NCBI GenBank assembly: GCA_028874905.1
Contig: JAPPGZ010000003.1
Location: 28,959 to 92,958 of the forward strand
Length of the DNA: 64,000 bases
From: Gemmatimonadota bacterium
GTDB lineage: Bacteria > Gemmatimonadota > Gemmatimonadetes > Longimicrobiales > Gaopeijiaceae
Direction of reading: 5' to 3'
Made by a program: the position numbers and the translations under genes. Shown here piece after piece: positions 36,386 through 44,796 of the stretch. The notes below the pieces were generated by a model. That model worked only from the letters and a program-made list of their open reading frames with translations, had not been told where the DNA came from and searched no databases. The first letter of the stretch is position 1. Each line of letters opens with the position of its first letter.

Positions 36386-36943
36386 CTATTCCACGGGCTG
36401 CCGGCCCAGTTCCCGCCTCATCACATGACGCCGCACCCCGGCCCGGCCCACCTCGACGAATCCGCGCTCGGCGAACACGGGGACGAAGCCGCAGAAGCGG
36501 TAGCTGGGCGAATCCGGCGCTACCGGGTAGGCTTCGACGACCGTGGCCCCGTTGCGGCCGGCGTGGGCCACCGCCTCGTCGATCAGGCGGGACATGACGC
36601 CACCCCGCCGGATCCCGCGCTTCACGTAGAAGCAGGTGATCGACCACACGGTGGACGGGTCGCCCTCCGGCCATTCGAGTCCCCTGTACACGGCAAGCGT
36701 CTTCCGGGGCGCCACCGAGCACCACGCGACCGGCTCTCCGTCGTCGTACGCCAGAATCCCCACCGGCGTCCCGCACCGGATCTTCGAGGCCATGGCCTGC
36801 TTGCGCTCGGCGTTGGTGCGCGGAATCCGGCCCGAGTCGTCCCGGCGGAACGCCATGCACCAGCAGTACTTCGGTCCCCCGCGAGCCTCGAACAGGCGCT
36901 CGAAGTCGGTCCAGCGCTTCGGGGTCACCGCGCGGAAGATCAT
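36386..36943 (-). CDS. GNAT family N-acetyltransferase
   Basis: 185-residue acetyltransferase starting at ATG 36943, overlapping the transporter stop by four bases. The GNAT core shows as VAWCSVAPRKTL, STVWSITCFYVKRGIRRGG (the acetyl-CoA binding stretch with the R-x-x-G-x-x type loop), MSRLIDEAVAHA and ATVVEAYPV. The N terminus has a cysteine pair, YCWCMAFR. Acceptor unknown. Paired with an EamA-type exporter, it may modify a small molecule that is then exported, but this is only suggested by the overlap. Confidence 0.88.
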   Translation of the reverse strand: MIFRAVTPKRWTDFERLFEARGGPKYCWCMAFRRDDSGRIPRTNAERKQAMASKIRCGTPVGILAYDDGEPVAWCSVAPRKTLAVYRGLEWPEGDPSTVWSITCFYVKRGIRRGGVMSRLIDEAVAHAGRNGATVVEAYPVAPDSPSYRFCGFVPVFAERGFVEVGRAGVRRHVMRRELGRQPVE

Positions 36944-37809
36944 GCCGCCGCCAGCAGCCCGATCCCAAGGAACACCGTGACCGCGCCGATGGTACGCACG
37001 CCGCCGAAGCGCTCGCCCAGGAAAAGCCACCCCGCCAGGGCGGCGCACACGATGCCGATCTCCCGCGCGGCACCGGCATAGCTGACCGGGGCGATCCGGA
37101 AGGCGCTCAGCACCAGGGAGTACGCGGCCAGGGTCATTATCGCAATGACGACAGTCGGGATCCAGTGCGTGCGCAGCACGGTAAACACATGTCTACCATA
37201 GCGCAGCGCGAGCAAGGGGATCAGGACGGCCCCTGCCAGCGCGAACACGACGACAAGGTAGGGAATCGGCGTCCAGTGCCGCACCGCGGCGCCATCGATT
37301 GCGGTGTAGACCGACACGAGCAGCGCCACAAGGAAGGCGGTGCCGGTGCCGCGTGCGTGCGTGCGAACCGCCTCCCAACCGCGCTCTCCGCCCCGCCCGA
37401 CCAGCATTGGCGCGCCGCCTAGCACCACGAGCCCGCCGAGGATCAACGCGATCCCCGCGATGCCGACCGCGCTGGGGCGTTCGTCCAGAAACACGATCGC
37501 CCAGATCGTCAACATGGCTGGAGCAGTGCCCCGCGCGACCGGGTACACCAGCGAGAAGGCGCCGCGATCGTAGGCCCGCGCGAGGCAGGTGTAGTACCCC
37601 AGCAAGACCGCGGCACTCGCGCCGGCATAGGGCCATACCCGTGCGGGAGGCGGTCCGGCCTGAATGAGCGCAGGCAGGAAGATAATCGCACCGAGCAGCA
37701 GACCCCAGGACGTGACAAGCAGGCGTTCGCTTGTGCGCTTGAGAATGAGGTTCCACGACGCGTGCAGGAATCCGGCCCCCAGCACCAGGCCGAGCGCGGT
37801 CAGGGACAT
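36940..37809 (-). CDS. EamA/DMT superfamily transporter
   Basis: 289-residue inner-membrane protein with ten hydrophobic segments arranged as two repeats of five, as in drug/metabolite transporters. Examples are LGAGFLHASWNLILK at the start and SYAGAAREIGIVCAALAGWLF near the end, where the second repeat carries the short conserved EamA signature (FLGERFGGVRTIG). Start ATG 37809. Translationally coupled with the GNAT gene. Substrate cannot be predicted. Confidence 0.9.
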   Translation of the reverse strand: MSLTALGLVLGAGFLHASWNLILKRTSERLLVTSWGLLLGAIIFLPALIQAGPPPARVWPYAGASAAVLLGYYTCLARAYDRGAFSLVYPVARGTAPAMLTIWAIVFLDERPSAVGIAGIALILGGLVVLGGAPMLVGRGGERGWEAVRTHARGTGTAFLVALLVSVYTAIDGAAVRHWTPIPYLVVVFALAGAVLIPLLALRYGRHVFTVLRTHWIPTVVIAIMTLAAYSLVLSAFRIAPVSYAGAAREIGIVCAALAGWLFLGERFGGVRTIGAVTVFLGIGLLAAA

Positions 37810-37863
37810 GAGGGAGCGGGCGGCCGCGGTTCGAGTGCCGTGATTCGCGCCGGTCCCGCCAGC

Positions 37864-39417
37864 CTACTGCGACACGGGCGCCGACCGCCCGGAGGTCCGG
37901 AGGATGAACGCGTCCAGCGTCTCCTTCCACTGCGGCAGCAGCGATTGCTCGACGTACATCATGTGGCCGGCGGCGAAATCGGCGCGCTCGATGTTGTCAC
38001 GGAGATCCGGCGGCAGACCCATGTGATCCATGGCCCAGACCGCCGCGAAATAAGGCGTCGCGAGGTCGTAGATGCCGTTGATCAGCAGGACTTCCAGGCT
38101 GGGATTGCGCTTCATGGCGGTAGCGAGGTCCGGTGAGACATTGGGCGTGCCCCCGCCGCGCACAAAGGCCCCGCCGCCGCCAAGCCGTCCCCAGTTCCAG
38201 TTGCGGGTGCCGCCGCTGGGCACGTATTCCCGTTTGCCGTCGTAGCCCAGCTCGTCGCGCACGTAGCTGTTGAAGGCGGAGGTGTACGCCGAGCTGATCG
38301 CGGTCGACTGCGGATCGTGCGATGGCCGTCCGCCGAGCACGTCTCCGGCGGGACCCGTGAAGCGCGCGTCCAGGCGTCCGACGATCCGCCCCTCGTCGCG
38401 CAGCAGTTCGGCCTCGAAGGCGGGCGCGGTCACGCGCAGATCCGACTTGTCGATGAAGTCGTGGCTCAGTCCCGTGTAGCGATGCATCTGGTCGATTACG
38501 CGGACGCGGGTGTCGGCGTCGAGGGTGCCGCCGGCCAGCAGCGCGGTGGCGTACTCGGTCAGGGACCACGCCTCCACCTCGGCCATGAAAGCCTCCAGGT
38601 CGGGCGGGTTGGGGCCTGGCAGCGCATCGAGGTAGCGCGCGGTGATCGCGTAGGAGGGCAGATTCACGATGTACGGGAGGTCGTCCCCGGGCGCGAACTG
38701 GATCGTGTTGAACTGGAGAACGGCCGATACCAGCACGATCCCGTTCAGGTCGATGTTCGCGCCCTGCAGGTGGCGGGCCAGGACAGCCGACCGCGTCGTG
38801 CCGTAGCTCTCGCCGAGGAGGTAGCGCGGCGAGTTCCACCGCTCGTGCTCGCTCAGGAAGCGCCTGATGAACTGCGTCAGTGAGCGCGCGTCCTCGTCGA
38901 TGCCCCAGTAGTCGGACCCGGGTGTGTCGCCGAGCAAATGACTGAAACCGGTCCCGATGGGGTCGACCATGACGATGTCCGCGACGTCCAGAATCGTGTA
39001 CTGGTTGTCCTCGAGCGGATAGGGTGGCGCGCCCTGCGGACCCACGTCGGGCGTGACCACCCGGCGCGGGCCCATGATCCCCATGTGGAGCCAGAAGGAT
39101 GCCGAGCCGGGACCGCCGTTGTACGAGAAGACGAGCGGCCGCTCCCGCGAAGGCGCCCCGTTGGTGCGGAAGTAGGCGGTGTAGAAGAGCTCGGCCGCCG
39201 GTTCGCCGTCGGCGTTGGTCAGGGTGGTGGAGGCCACGACCGCATCGTACTCGATCGTCTCGCCGCCGACCACAATCGAGTGGCTGGTCTGCCAGCGCGT
39301 GGGGGCGGAATCGGATTCCTGGGCAAGAACGGGCGGGGCGGCCAACAATGCCACGGCGCACATGGCGGCGGCGCAAGGCAGGCCCGCGCGGACCGGCGCA
39401 TGTCTGATTGCGTTCAA
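37864..39417 (-). CDS. Secreted S10 family serine carboxypeptidase-like protein
   Basis: 517 residues from TTG 39417, with AGAGG eight bases upstream. A signal peptide ends near VLAQES. The S10 catalytic triad is present: Ser near residue 202 in LLGESYGTTRS, Asp near 450 in LINGIYDLATPY, His near 485 in AAGHMMY. The substrate-C-terminus block FSYNGGPGSASFWLHMG and MVDPIGTGFSHL are also typical. Removes C-terminal residues from peptides outside the cell. It is one of four exported peptidases or hydrolases in the window (S9, S10, M19, amidohydrolase). Confidence 0.92.
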   Translation of the reverse strand: MNAIRHAPVRAGLPCAAAMCAVALLAAPPVLAQESDSAPTRWQTSHSIVVGGETIEYDAVVASTTLTNADGEPAAELFYTAYFRTNGAPSRERPLVFSYNGGPGSASFWLHMGIMGPRRVVTPDVGPQGAPPYPLEDNQYTILDVADIVMVDPIGTGFSHLLGDTPGSDYWGIDEDARSLTQFIRRFLSEHERWNSPRYLLGESYGTTRSAVLARHLQGANIDLNGIVLVSAVLQFNTIQFAPGDDLPYIVNLPSYAITARYLDALPGPNPPDLEAFMAEVEAWSLTEYATALLAGGTLDADTRVRVIDQMHRYTGLSHDFIDKSDLRVTAPAFEAELLRDEGRIVGRLDARFTGPAGDVLGGRPSHDPQSTAISSAYTSAFNSYVRDELGYDGKREYVPSGGTRNWNWGRLGGGGAFVRGGGTPNVSPDLATAMKRNPSLEVLLINGIYDLATPYFAAVWAMDHMGLPPDLRDNIERADFAAGHMMYVEQSLLPQWKETLDAFILRTSGRSAPVSQ

Positions 39418-39481
39418 GATCGAATCCTCTCCGAATAGGGTCTGGATACTCTTCTCTCAAGGGGACGACGGCTAATCTGCC

Positions 39482-39880
39482 CTATGCGGACCCGCGCGCA
39501 AGTCGGTGCCGATCCCGAAGATTCAGCCCGACCGACAGCACAAGCGCCGCCAGCGCCGTACCGATGACCAGGCCGTCGACAAGCCCCGCGTGCCAGGCGA
39601 CGCCCGTGAGCTCGTCCAGGTAATACTTCACCCATGACGCCGGCAGACCGGTTTCCCCCAATGCGCGCTTGACCTGCCAGTGCCAGTCGGTCAGCGGACA
39701 GTATCCCCACCCGTACACGATCCCGAGCCCGAACCACGAGAGCAGGGTGGCCGAGATGGTGAGCAGGTGGAACCGCCGGGTCCTGCGCCAGGCCCAGCCG
39801 AGCACGTTGAAGACGATGAGCGCGGTGTGGAACGCGATGAACAGGAGGTCGAACAACCTGTAAAGCGCCAGATCGGTCAT
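39482..39880 (-). CDS. DUF2784 family small membrane protein
   Basis: 132 residues from ATG 39880 with three to four membrane segments. The DUF2784 hallmark GYCPLTDWHWQVKRALG is present, followed by the conserved SWVKYYLDELTG loop. An earlier in-frame start would add 18 polar residues, but the family begins at LYRLFDLLFIAFH. Function unknown. It diverges from the GHKL-STAS gene across 70 bases. Confidence 0.85.
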   Translation of the reverse strand: MTDLALYRLFDLLFIAFHTALIVFNVLGWAWRRTRRFHLLTISATLLSWFGLGIVYGWGYCPLTDWHWQVKRALGETGLPASWVKYYLDELTGVAWHAGLVDGLVIGTALAALVLSVGLNLRDRHRLARGSA

Positions 39881-39950
39881 GGTCGCTGCAATGTATGGCT
39901 TGAAGAATCGGCCGGCAGGATCCGTCTCCGTCACCGGATCGAATCAAGTT

Positions 39951-41237
39951 ATGCTAGTAGGAGACAAGTCACCATCGAACACGGGCCACATGGGAACAAT
40001 TCTGCAGGAGAACGACCGCATTGTCGTCAAGGAAGGAGTCTATTCCGACGATCTGCCCAAGCTGTGTGCCGCGCTGGACCGTGCGATCGGGCAGGAAACT
40101 GGCTTGCGAATAGCGTTGGATTTCTCGGGGTGTCCGGCCATCTTCCAATCCGTAATGCTTCCCTTGATCCCGATGGTGGTGCGATATCGGGAATCGCAGC
40201 GGATCGGCTTTGATCTCATCGAGCCTCAAGATGAGGTATTGAGAAGGCTCTTCCTGAACGCAAATTGGGCGCACCACATCGATCCCGAAAAACACGCGCC
40301 GAACACCTATCCCCACGGGCATGTCCCTGCCCTCCGGTTCCACGGAGATGGTACTAACGGCCAGGAAGCAATCCTGGAAAGAGTCCTGGAACTCATTCTG
40401 GGGACGTTGGATACGACCCGGGACACCCTGAAGGCTGTCGAATGGTCGCTTGGAGAGATCATGGACAACGTTCCCCTTCACGCCGGGTCGCCGGTAGGTG
40501 GATTTGTGCAGGCAACCGCCTATAGCTCCAGCAATGCGGTCGAGTTTGTCGTCGCCGACGCCGGGATCGGCATTCCGGCGAGCATGGGGAGGGAAGACGA
40601 TCTGGCCGCTCTGCGAGACGCCATCACCGAAGGGGTTACGCGAGACGTGCAACGCAATGCCGGCAACGGCCTCTTTGGAAGCTACCAGGTGGCGGTTTTG
40701 TCTGGAGGGGAATTCGAGATCAGGTCGAACCGGGGCATTCTTCGGCGCGCGGACACCAGCAAGCTGGAGGTCTCGAAGGCGATGGCGCCCTACATGGGAA
40801 CAACCGTTCGATGCAGAGTCGGACTCGACGATGCAGGGCTGCTTGAGCGGGCTTTGCGATTCAAGGGGAGAGCTTGGGATCCTCCGCACGATTTCGTGGA
40901 GCGGGAATTCGAGAGTGCCTCGGGTATCTTGGTGATCAAGATGGCGGAAAAGGCGTCTCGCCACTTCGGCTCCCGCAAGGGAGGCAGGCGCATTCGGCGA
41001 TTGATCGAGAATCTGCTCGGCGGACGGCCCACCGTGGTCCTCGACTTCGAGGGCGTGGGCGTATTCACGAGCAGCTTTGCCGACGAGGTCTTTGGCCGTT
41101 TGTTCGTCTCCATGGGACCCCGGGCGTTCATGACACGCATTCGTATACGGCATGTAAACCCGACAGTCGAGGGGCTTATCGACCGAGCCATCCTGCAGCG
41201 AACTCGTCTGGGAAACGACGGCGAGGATCAGGATTGA
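39951..41237 (+). CDS. GHKL ATPase fused to STAS-like (DUF4325-type) domain
   Basis: 428 residues from ATG 39951, or 415 from ATG 39990; no good ribosome site decides between them. An N-terminal STAS-like/anti-sigma-antagonist fold covers ~residues 20-90, followed by a GHKL ATPase: N-box GEIMDNVPLHA near residue 170, G1 box ADAGIGIPASM near 203, G2 box GNGLFGSYQVA near 238, and GTTVRCRV near 285. The C-terminal ~95 residues are a STAS-like DUF4325 domain (VVLDFEGVGVFTSSFADEVF and GLIDRAILQR). The gene is visibly less GC-rich than all its neighbours, with many A/T third positions, so it may be recently acquired. It resembles Ser/Thr-kinase anti-sigma switches collapsed into one protein. Role unknown. 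Confidence 0.75.
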   Translation: MLVGDKSPSNTGHMGTILQENDRIVVKEGVYSDDLPKLCAALDRAIGQETGLRIALDFSGCPAIFQSVMLPLIPMVVRYRESQRIGFDLIEPQDEVLRRLFLNANWAHHIDPEKHAPNTYPHGHVPALRFHGDGTNGQEAILERVLELILGTLDTTRDTLKAVEWSLGEIMDNVPLHAGSPVGGFVQATAYSSSNAVEFVVADAGIGIPASMGREDDLAALRDAITEGVTRDVQRNAGNGLFGSYQVAVLSGGEFEIRSNRGILRRADTSKLEVSKAMAPYMGTTVRCRVGLDDAGLLERALRFKGRAWDPPHDFVEREFESASGILVIKMAEKASRHFGSRKGGRRIRRLIENLLGGRPTVVLDFEGVGVFTSSFADEVFGRLFVSMGPRAFMTRIRIRHVNPTVEGLIDRAILQRTRLGNDGEDQD

Positions 41238-41425
41238 TGGTCCCGCAGCCGGTGTGATCACAACAAGCACCGAATGCAGTGACGTAGGGTAGCACTGCGG
41301 GCTTGCACGGCCGATGCACGCCCAGCAACATCATGGCCTCGCAGCGACTTCAAGCCCCATATTACGCCGAGAACCACCAAGCTCGCGAGTCCACCGCACC
41401 CACGTGCCATCAAGGGAGCTGTGCC

Positions 41426-44400
41426 ATGATGCGGACCCTCCCCTTCGCCGCCGCGCTCCTCATTCCCGCCGGCATCCTCGCCCAGGAATCCGACGGCGAC
41501 GGGGACACCGCCCTCCCCCTCCCCATCGACCGTACGCTTGCGATCGACATGACCGTCGGCTCGTGGATCTCGCTGGACGTGAGCCCGGACGGCACGACCA
41601 TCGTCTTCGACCACCTCGGCAACCTCTTCACGGTGCCGATCACCGGCGGCGACGCCACTCAGCTCACCTCCGGCATGGCGTTCGACGCGCAGCCACGGTT
41701 CTCGCCCGACGGCTCGCGCATCGTGTTCACGTCGGACCGCAGCGGCGGCCAGAACGTCTGGGTCATGTCAATGGACGGATCGGACACCGTCCAGGTCACC
41801 ACGGGCGCGTCCAACCGGACCGAGTCGCCCGACTGGTCCCCCGACGGCGACTACATCGTGGCGTCGAAGGGAGGCTTCCGCGGCGGCGGCCTGCCGAAGC
41901 TCTGGCTGTACCACGTGGACGGGGGTTCCGGCGTGCAGCTGATCGACGAGCCCGAAAACCTGAAGACGCTCGGGGCCGCCTTCGATCCCACCGGCCGCTA
42001 TATCTGGCACGCGCGGCGCACCGGCGACTGGACGTACAACGCGCAACTGCCGCAGTATCAGCTCGCCGTCTACGACCGGGAAACCGGCGAGAGCTACACC
42101 CGCACCTCGCGCTTCGGCTCGGGGGTTCGTCCCACCCTGTCCCCCGACGGGCGCTGGCTCGTCTACGGCACGCGCCACGATGCCCGCACGGGGCTGCGGA
42201 TCCGCGACCTTGCGTCGGGCGACGAACGCTGGCTCGCCCATCCCGTTCAGCACGACGACCAGGAGTCGCGCGCCACCCTCGATGTGCTTCCCGGGATGTC
42301 CTTCACCCCCGACTCGCGCCATCTCGTGGTCAGTTACGGCGGCAGGATCTGGAAGCTGGACATCGAGCAGGGCGGCGCGGAGGAGATCCCGTTCCGCGTT
42401 CAGTACGACCTCGCGCTCGGCCCTGTCGTCGACTTCGACTACCCGATCGAGGACACCCCCACCTTCACGGTCCGGCAGATCCGCGACGCGGTCCCCTCGC
42501 CCGACGGCTCCCGCATCGCGTTCACCGCGCTGGACCGCCTCTGGGTGGCGGGCGCGGACGGCTCCGACCCACGCCGACTGACCGATTCGGACATGTCGGA
42601 GCACTACCCGGCGTGGTCCCCCGACGGCGGCGAGGTCGTCTACGCCACGTGGGACGGCGAAGGCGGCCACCTGTTCAAGGCGCGCGCGGACGGGCGCGGG
42701 ACACCGGTCCAGCTGACCACGATGGCCGCCGTGTACGTGACGCCCGCATGGTCCCCGGCTGGCGACCGGATCGTGGCGCTGAGAGGCTACGCGCGCGACT
42801 TCCAGGAATCGGCCGGCGGCTTCGGGTCGGGCGGACCGGCCCCGGCCGAGATCGTGTGGGTTGCGGACGGCGACGGGCCGGGTACCGCCACCGTGATCGC
42901 CCCGTTAGACGGCCGCCGCGGGCCGCACTTCGCCGAGGGGGTGGGCGGCAGCGGCAGCACCGGTGGCATGGACGGCCCCTCGGCCGACCGCATCTACCTG
43001 CAGCGCGGTCCGGATATCCTGGTCTCCATTCGCTGGGACGGGACCGACGAGCGTGGGCATGTGCGCGTGCGCGGTCCCACACCGCCAGGTTCGCAGAACG
43101 CGCTCACGCCGGCCGTGCTGCGCATCGCACCGCGCGGCGACCAGGTCATGGCGCTCATCGAGGGTCAGATCTACACCACGACCGTCCCGCTGGTGGGCGG
43201 CGAGGCCCCGCTGATCAACGTCGGCAACCCGGAAAACGTCGCCGTTCCGGCCCGCCGCCTCACGGACATGGGGGGCGAGTTCCCGGCCTGGGCTGCAAGT
43301 GGCCGGGCGGTGCACTGGTCGCTTGGCCGCGCCTTCTTCACGTACGACCTGGATGCGGCGGAGGCCTTCGAGGAGGCCGCGCGCGAGGAGGAGGAGGCCA
43401 CAGAGGGAGCCGAGGAGGAGGAGGGTCAGAACGACGAGGACGAACCCGGCTACCAAGCCGCCGAGGTCTGGATCGAGATCGAAGCGGCACGGGATATCCC
43501 CAGCGGCACCGCGCTGCTGACCGGCGCACGCGTCGTGACCGTCGCCGGCGCGGGCGTGATCGAGCGGGGCGACATCCTCGTGCGCAACAATCGCATCGTG
43601 GCGGCAGGACCGTCCGGCTCCCTGGACGCGCCCGCCGACGTCCGGGTGATCGACCTCGCGGGCAAGACCGTCGTGCCCGGCTTCGTCGACACCCACGCCC
43701 ACATGAGGCCGGCGCGCAACCTGCACCGCTCCGACGTCTGGCCCTATCTCGCCAACCTCGCCTATGGCGTCACCACCACGCGCGACCCCCAGACCGGCAC
43801 CACCGATGTCCTCAGCTACGCCGACCTCGTCCGCACCGGCGACCTCGTGGGCCCCCGCGTGTATTCCACCGGCCCCGGCGTCTTCTGGCAGCACATGATC
43901 GATTCCGAGGAGAAGGCGAGGGACATCCTGTCCAAGTACGCGAGCTACTTCGACACCAAGACGATCAAGATGTACGTCGCGGGGAACCGCCAGTCGCGCC
44001 AGTGGATCATCATGGCGGCGCGCGAACTGGGCCTCATGCCCACCACCGAGGGGTCGCTCAACCTCCGCCAGAACCTCAACGAGACGATCGACGGCTACCC
44101 CGGGCTGGAGCACTCGATCCCCATCTACCCCGTGTACGACGACTACGTCCAGCTCTTCAAGGCGCAGGAACGAGCCTATTCGCCGACCCTGCTCGTGTCG
44201 TATGGCGGGCCTTGGGCGGAGAACTACTTCTACAGCCGCGAGAACCCGCACGACGACGCCAAGCTTCGCCGGTTCGTCCCCCACTCGGTGGTCGATGGCG
44301 CAACGCGGCGCCGCGGCCAGTGGTTCCGCGACGACGAGCACGTCTTCGCCGACCACGCCCTCTTCGTCAAGGATCTGGTCGAGGCAGGCGGCCGCGCCGG

Positions 44401-44770
44401 GGTGGGCAGCCACGGCCAGTTGCAGGGACTCGGGTTCCACTGGGAGCTGTGGGCGATGGCGGCCGGCGGCATCGGCGAACTCGACGCGCTCCGCATGGCG
44501 ACGATCATGGGCGCCGAAGCGATCGGGCTGGACGAGGATCTGGGCACGATCGAGACCGGAAAGCTGGCCGATCTGGTTATCCTTGACGCGAACCCGCTGG
44601 ACGACCTCCGCAACACGAACCGCATTCACATGGTGATGATGAACGGACGCCTGTACGACGCCGACACGCTCGTCGAGGTTTATCCGGGCGACCGCGAGAT
44701 CGCGCCGATGTGGTGGTGGGACGACGAGCCGGGCGAGTTGCCCGGCGTGGCGAACACAACCGGGAACTGA
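41426..44770 (+). CDS. Secreted TolB-propeller/amidohydrolase fusion
   Basis: 1,114 residues from ATG 41426, with GGGAG upstream. The signal peptide ends near ILAQES. Residues ~40-640 are TolB-like propeller repeats (SPDGTTIVFDHLG, SPDGSRIVFTSDR, SPDGDYIVASKG and others). After an acidic low-complexity linker at ~646-675 comes an amidohydrolase domain: VVPGFVDTHAHMRPA with the HxH metal ligands, IKMYVAGNRQ with the lysine, GVGSHGQLQG in place of the later His, and GTIETGKLADLVILDANP at the end. Such two-domain proteins are exported; substrate is unknown, but imides or dipeptides are plausible. First gene of a four-gene unit; 26 bases separate it from the LanC-like gene. Confidence 0.92.
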   Translation: MMRTLPFAAALLIPAGILAQESDGDGDTALPLPIDRTLAIDMTVGSWISLDVSPDGTTIVFDHLGNLFTVPITGGDATQLTSGMAFDAQPRFSPDGSRIVFTSDRSGGQNVWVMSMDGSDTVQVTTGASNRTESPDWSPDGDYIVASKGGFRGGGLPKLWLYHVDGGSGVQLIDEPENLKTLGAAFDPTGRYIWHARRTGDWTYNAQLPQYQLAVYDRETGESYTRTSRFGSGVRPTLSPDGRWLVYGTRHDARTGLRIRDLASGDERWLAHPVQHDDQESRATLDVLPGMSFTPDSRHLVVSYGGRIWKLDIEQGGAEEIPFRVQYDLALGPVVDFDYPIEDTPTFTVRQIRDAVPSPDGSRIAFTALDRLWVAGADGSDPRRLTDSDMSEHYPAWSPDGGEVVYATWDGEGGHLFKARADGRGTPVQLTTMAAVYVTPAWSPAGDRIVALRGYARDFQESAGGFGSGGPAPAEIVWVADGDGPGTATVIAPLDGRRGPHFAEGVGGSGSTGGMDGPSADRIYLQRGPDILVSIRWDGTDERGHVRVRGPTPPGSQNALTPAVLRIAPRGDQVMALIEGQIYTTTVPLVGGEAPLINVGNPENVAVPARRLTDMGGEFPAWAASGRAVHWSLGRAFFTYDLDAAEAFEEAAREEEEATEGAEEEEGQNDEDEPGYQAAEVWIEIEAARDIPSGTALLTGARVVTVAGAGVIERGDILVRNNRIVAAGPSGSLDAPADVRVIDLAGKTVVPGFVDTHAHMRPARNLHRSDVWPYLANLAYGVTTTRDPQTGTTDVLSYADLVRTGDLVGPRVYSTGPGVFWQHMIDSEEKARDILSKYASYFDTKTIKMYVAGNRQSRQWIIMAARELGLMPTTEGSLNLRQNLNETIDGYPGLEHSIPIYPVYDDYVQLFKAQERAYSPTLLVSYGGPWAENYFYSRENPHDDAKLRRFVPHSVVDGATRRRGQWFRDDEHVFADHALFVKDLVEAGGRAGVGSHGQLQGLGFHWELWAMAAGGIGELDALRMATIMGAEAIGLDEDLGTIETGKLADLVILDANPLDDLRNTNRIHMVMMNGRLYDADTLVEVYPGDREIAPMWWWDDEPGELPGVANTTGN

Positions 44771-44796
44771 GCGCGGTATCCCAGGAGGCAACCCAC

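Noticed and set aside
41314..44586. A second long frame on the same strand inside the propeller-amidohydrolase gene
   Set aside because: Arg/Pro/His-rich out-of-frame translation; no motif, and the main frame is certain.
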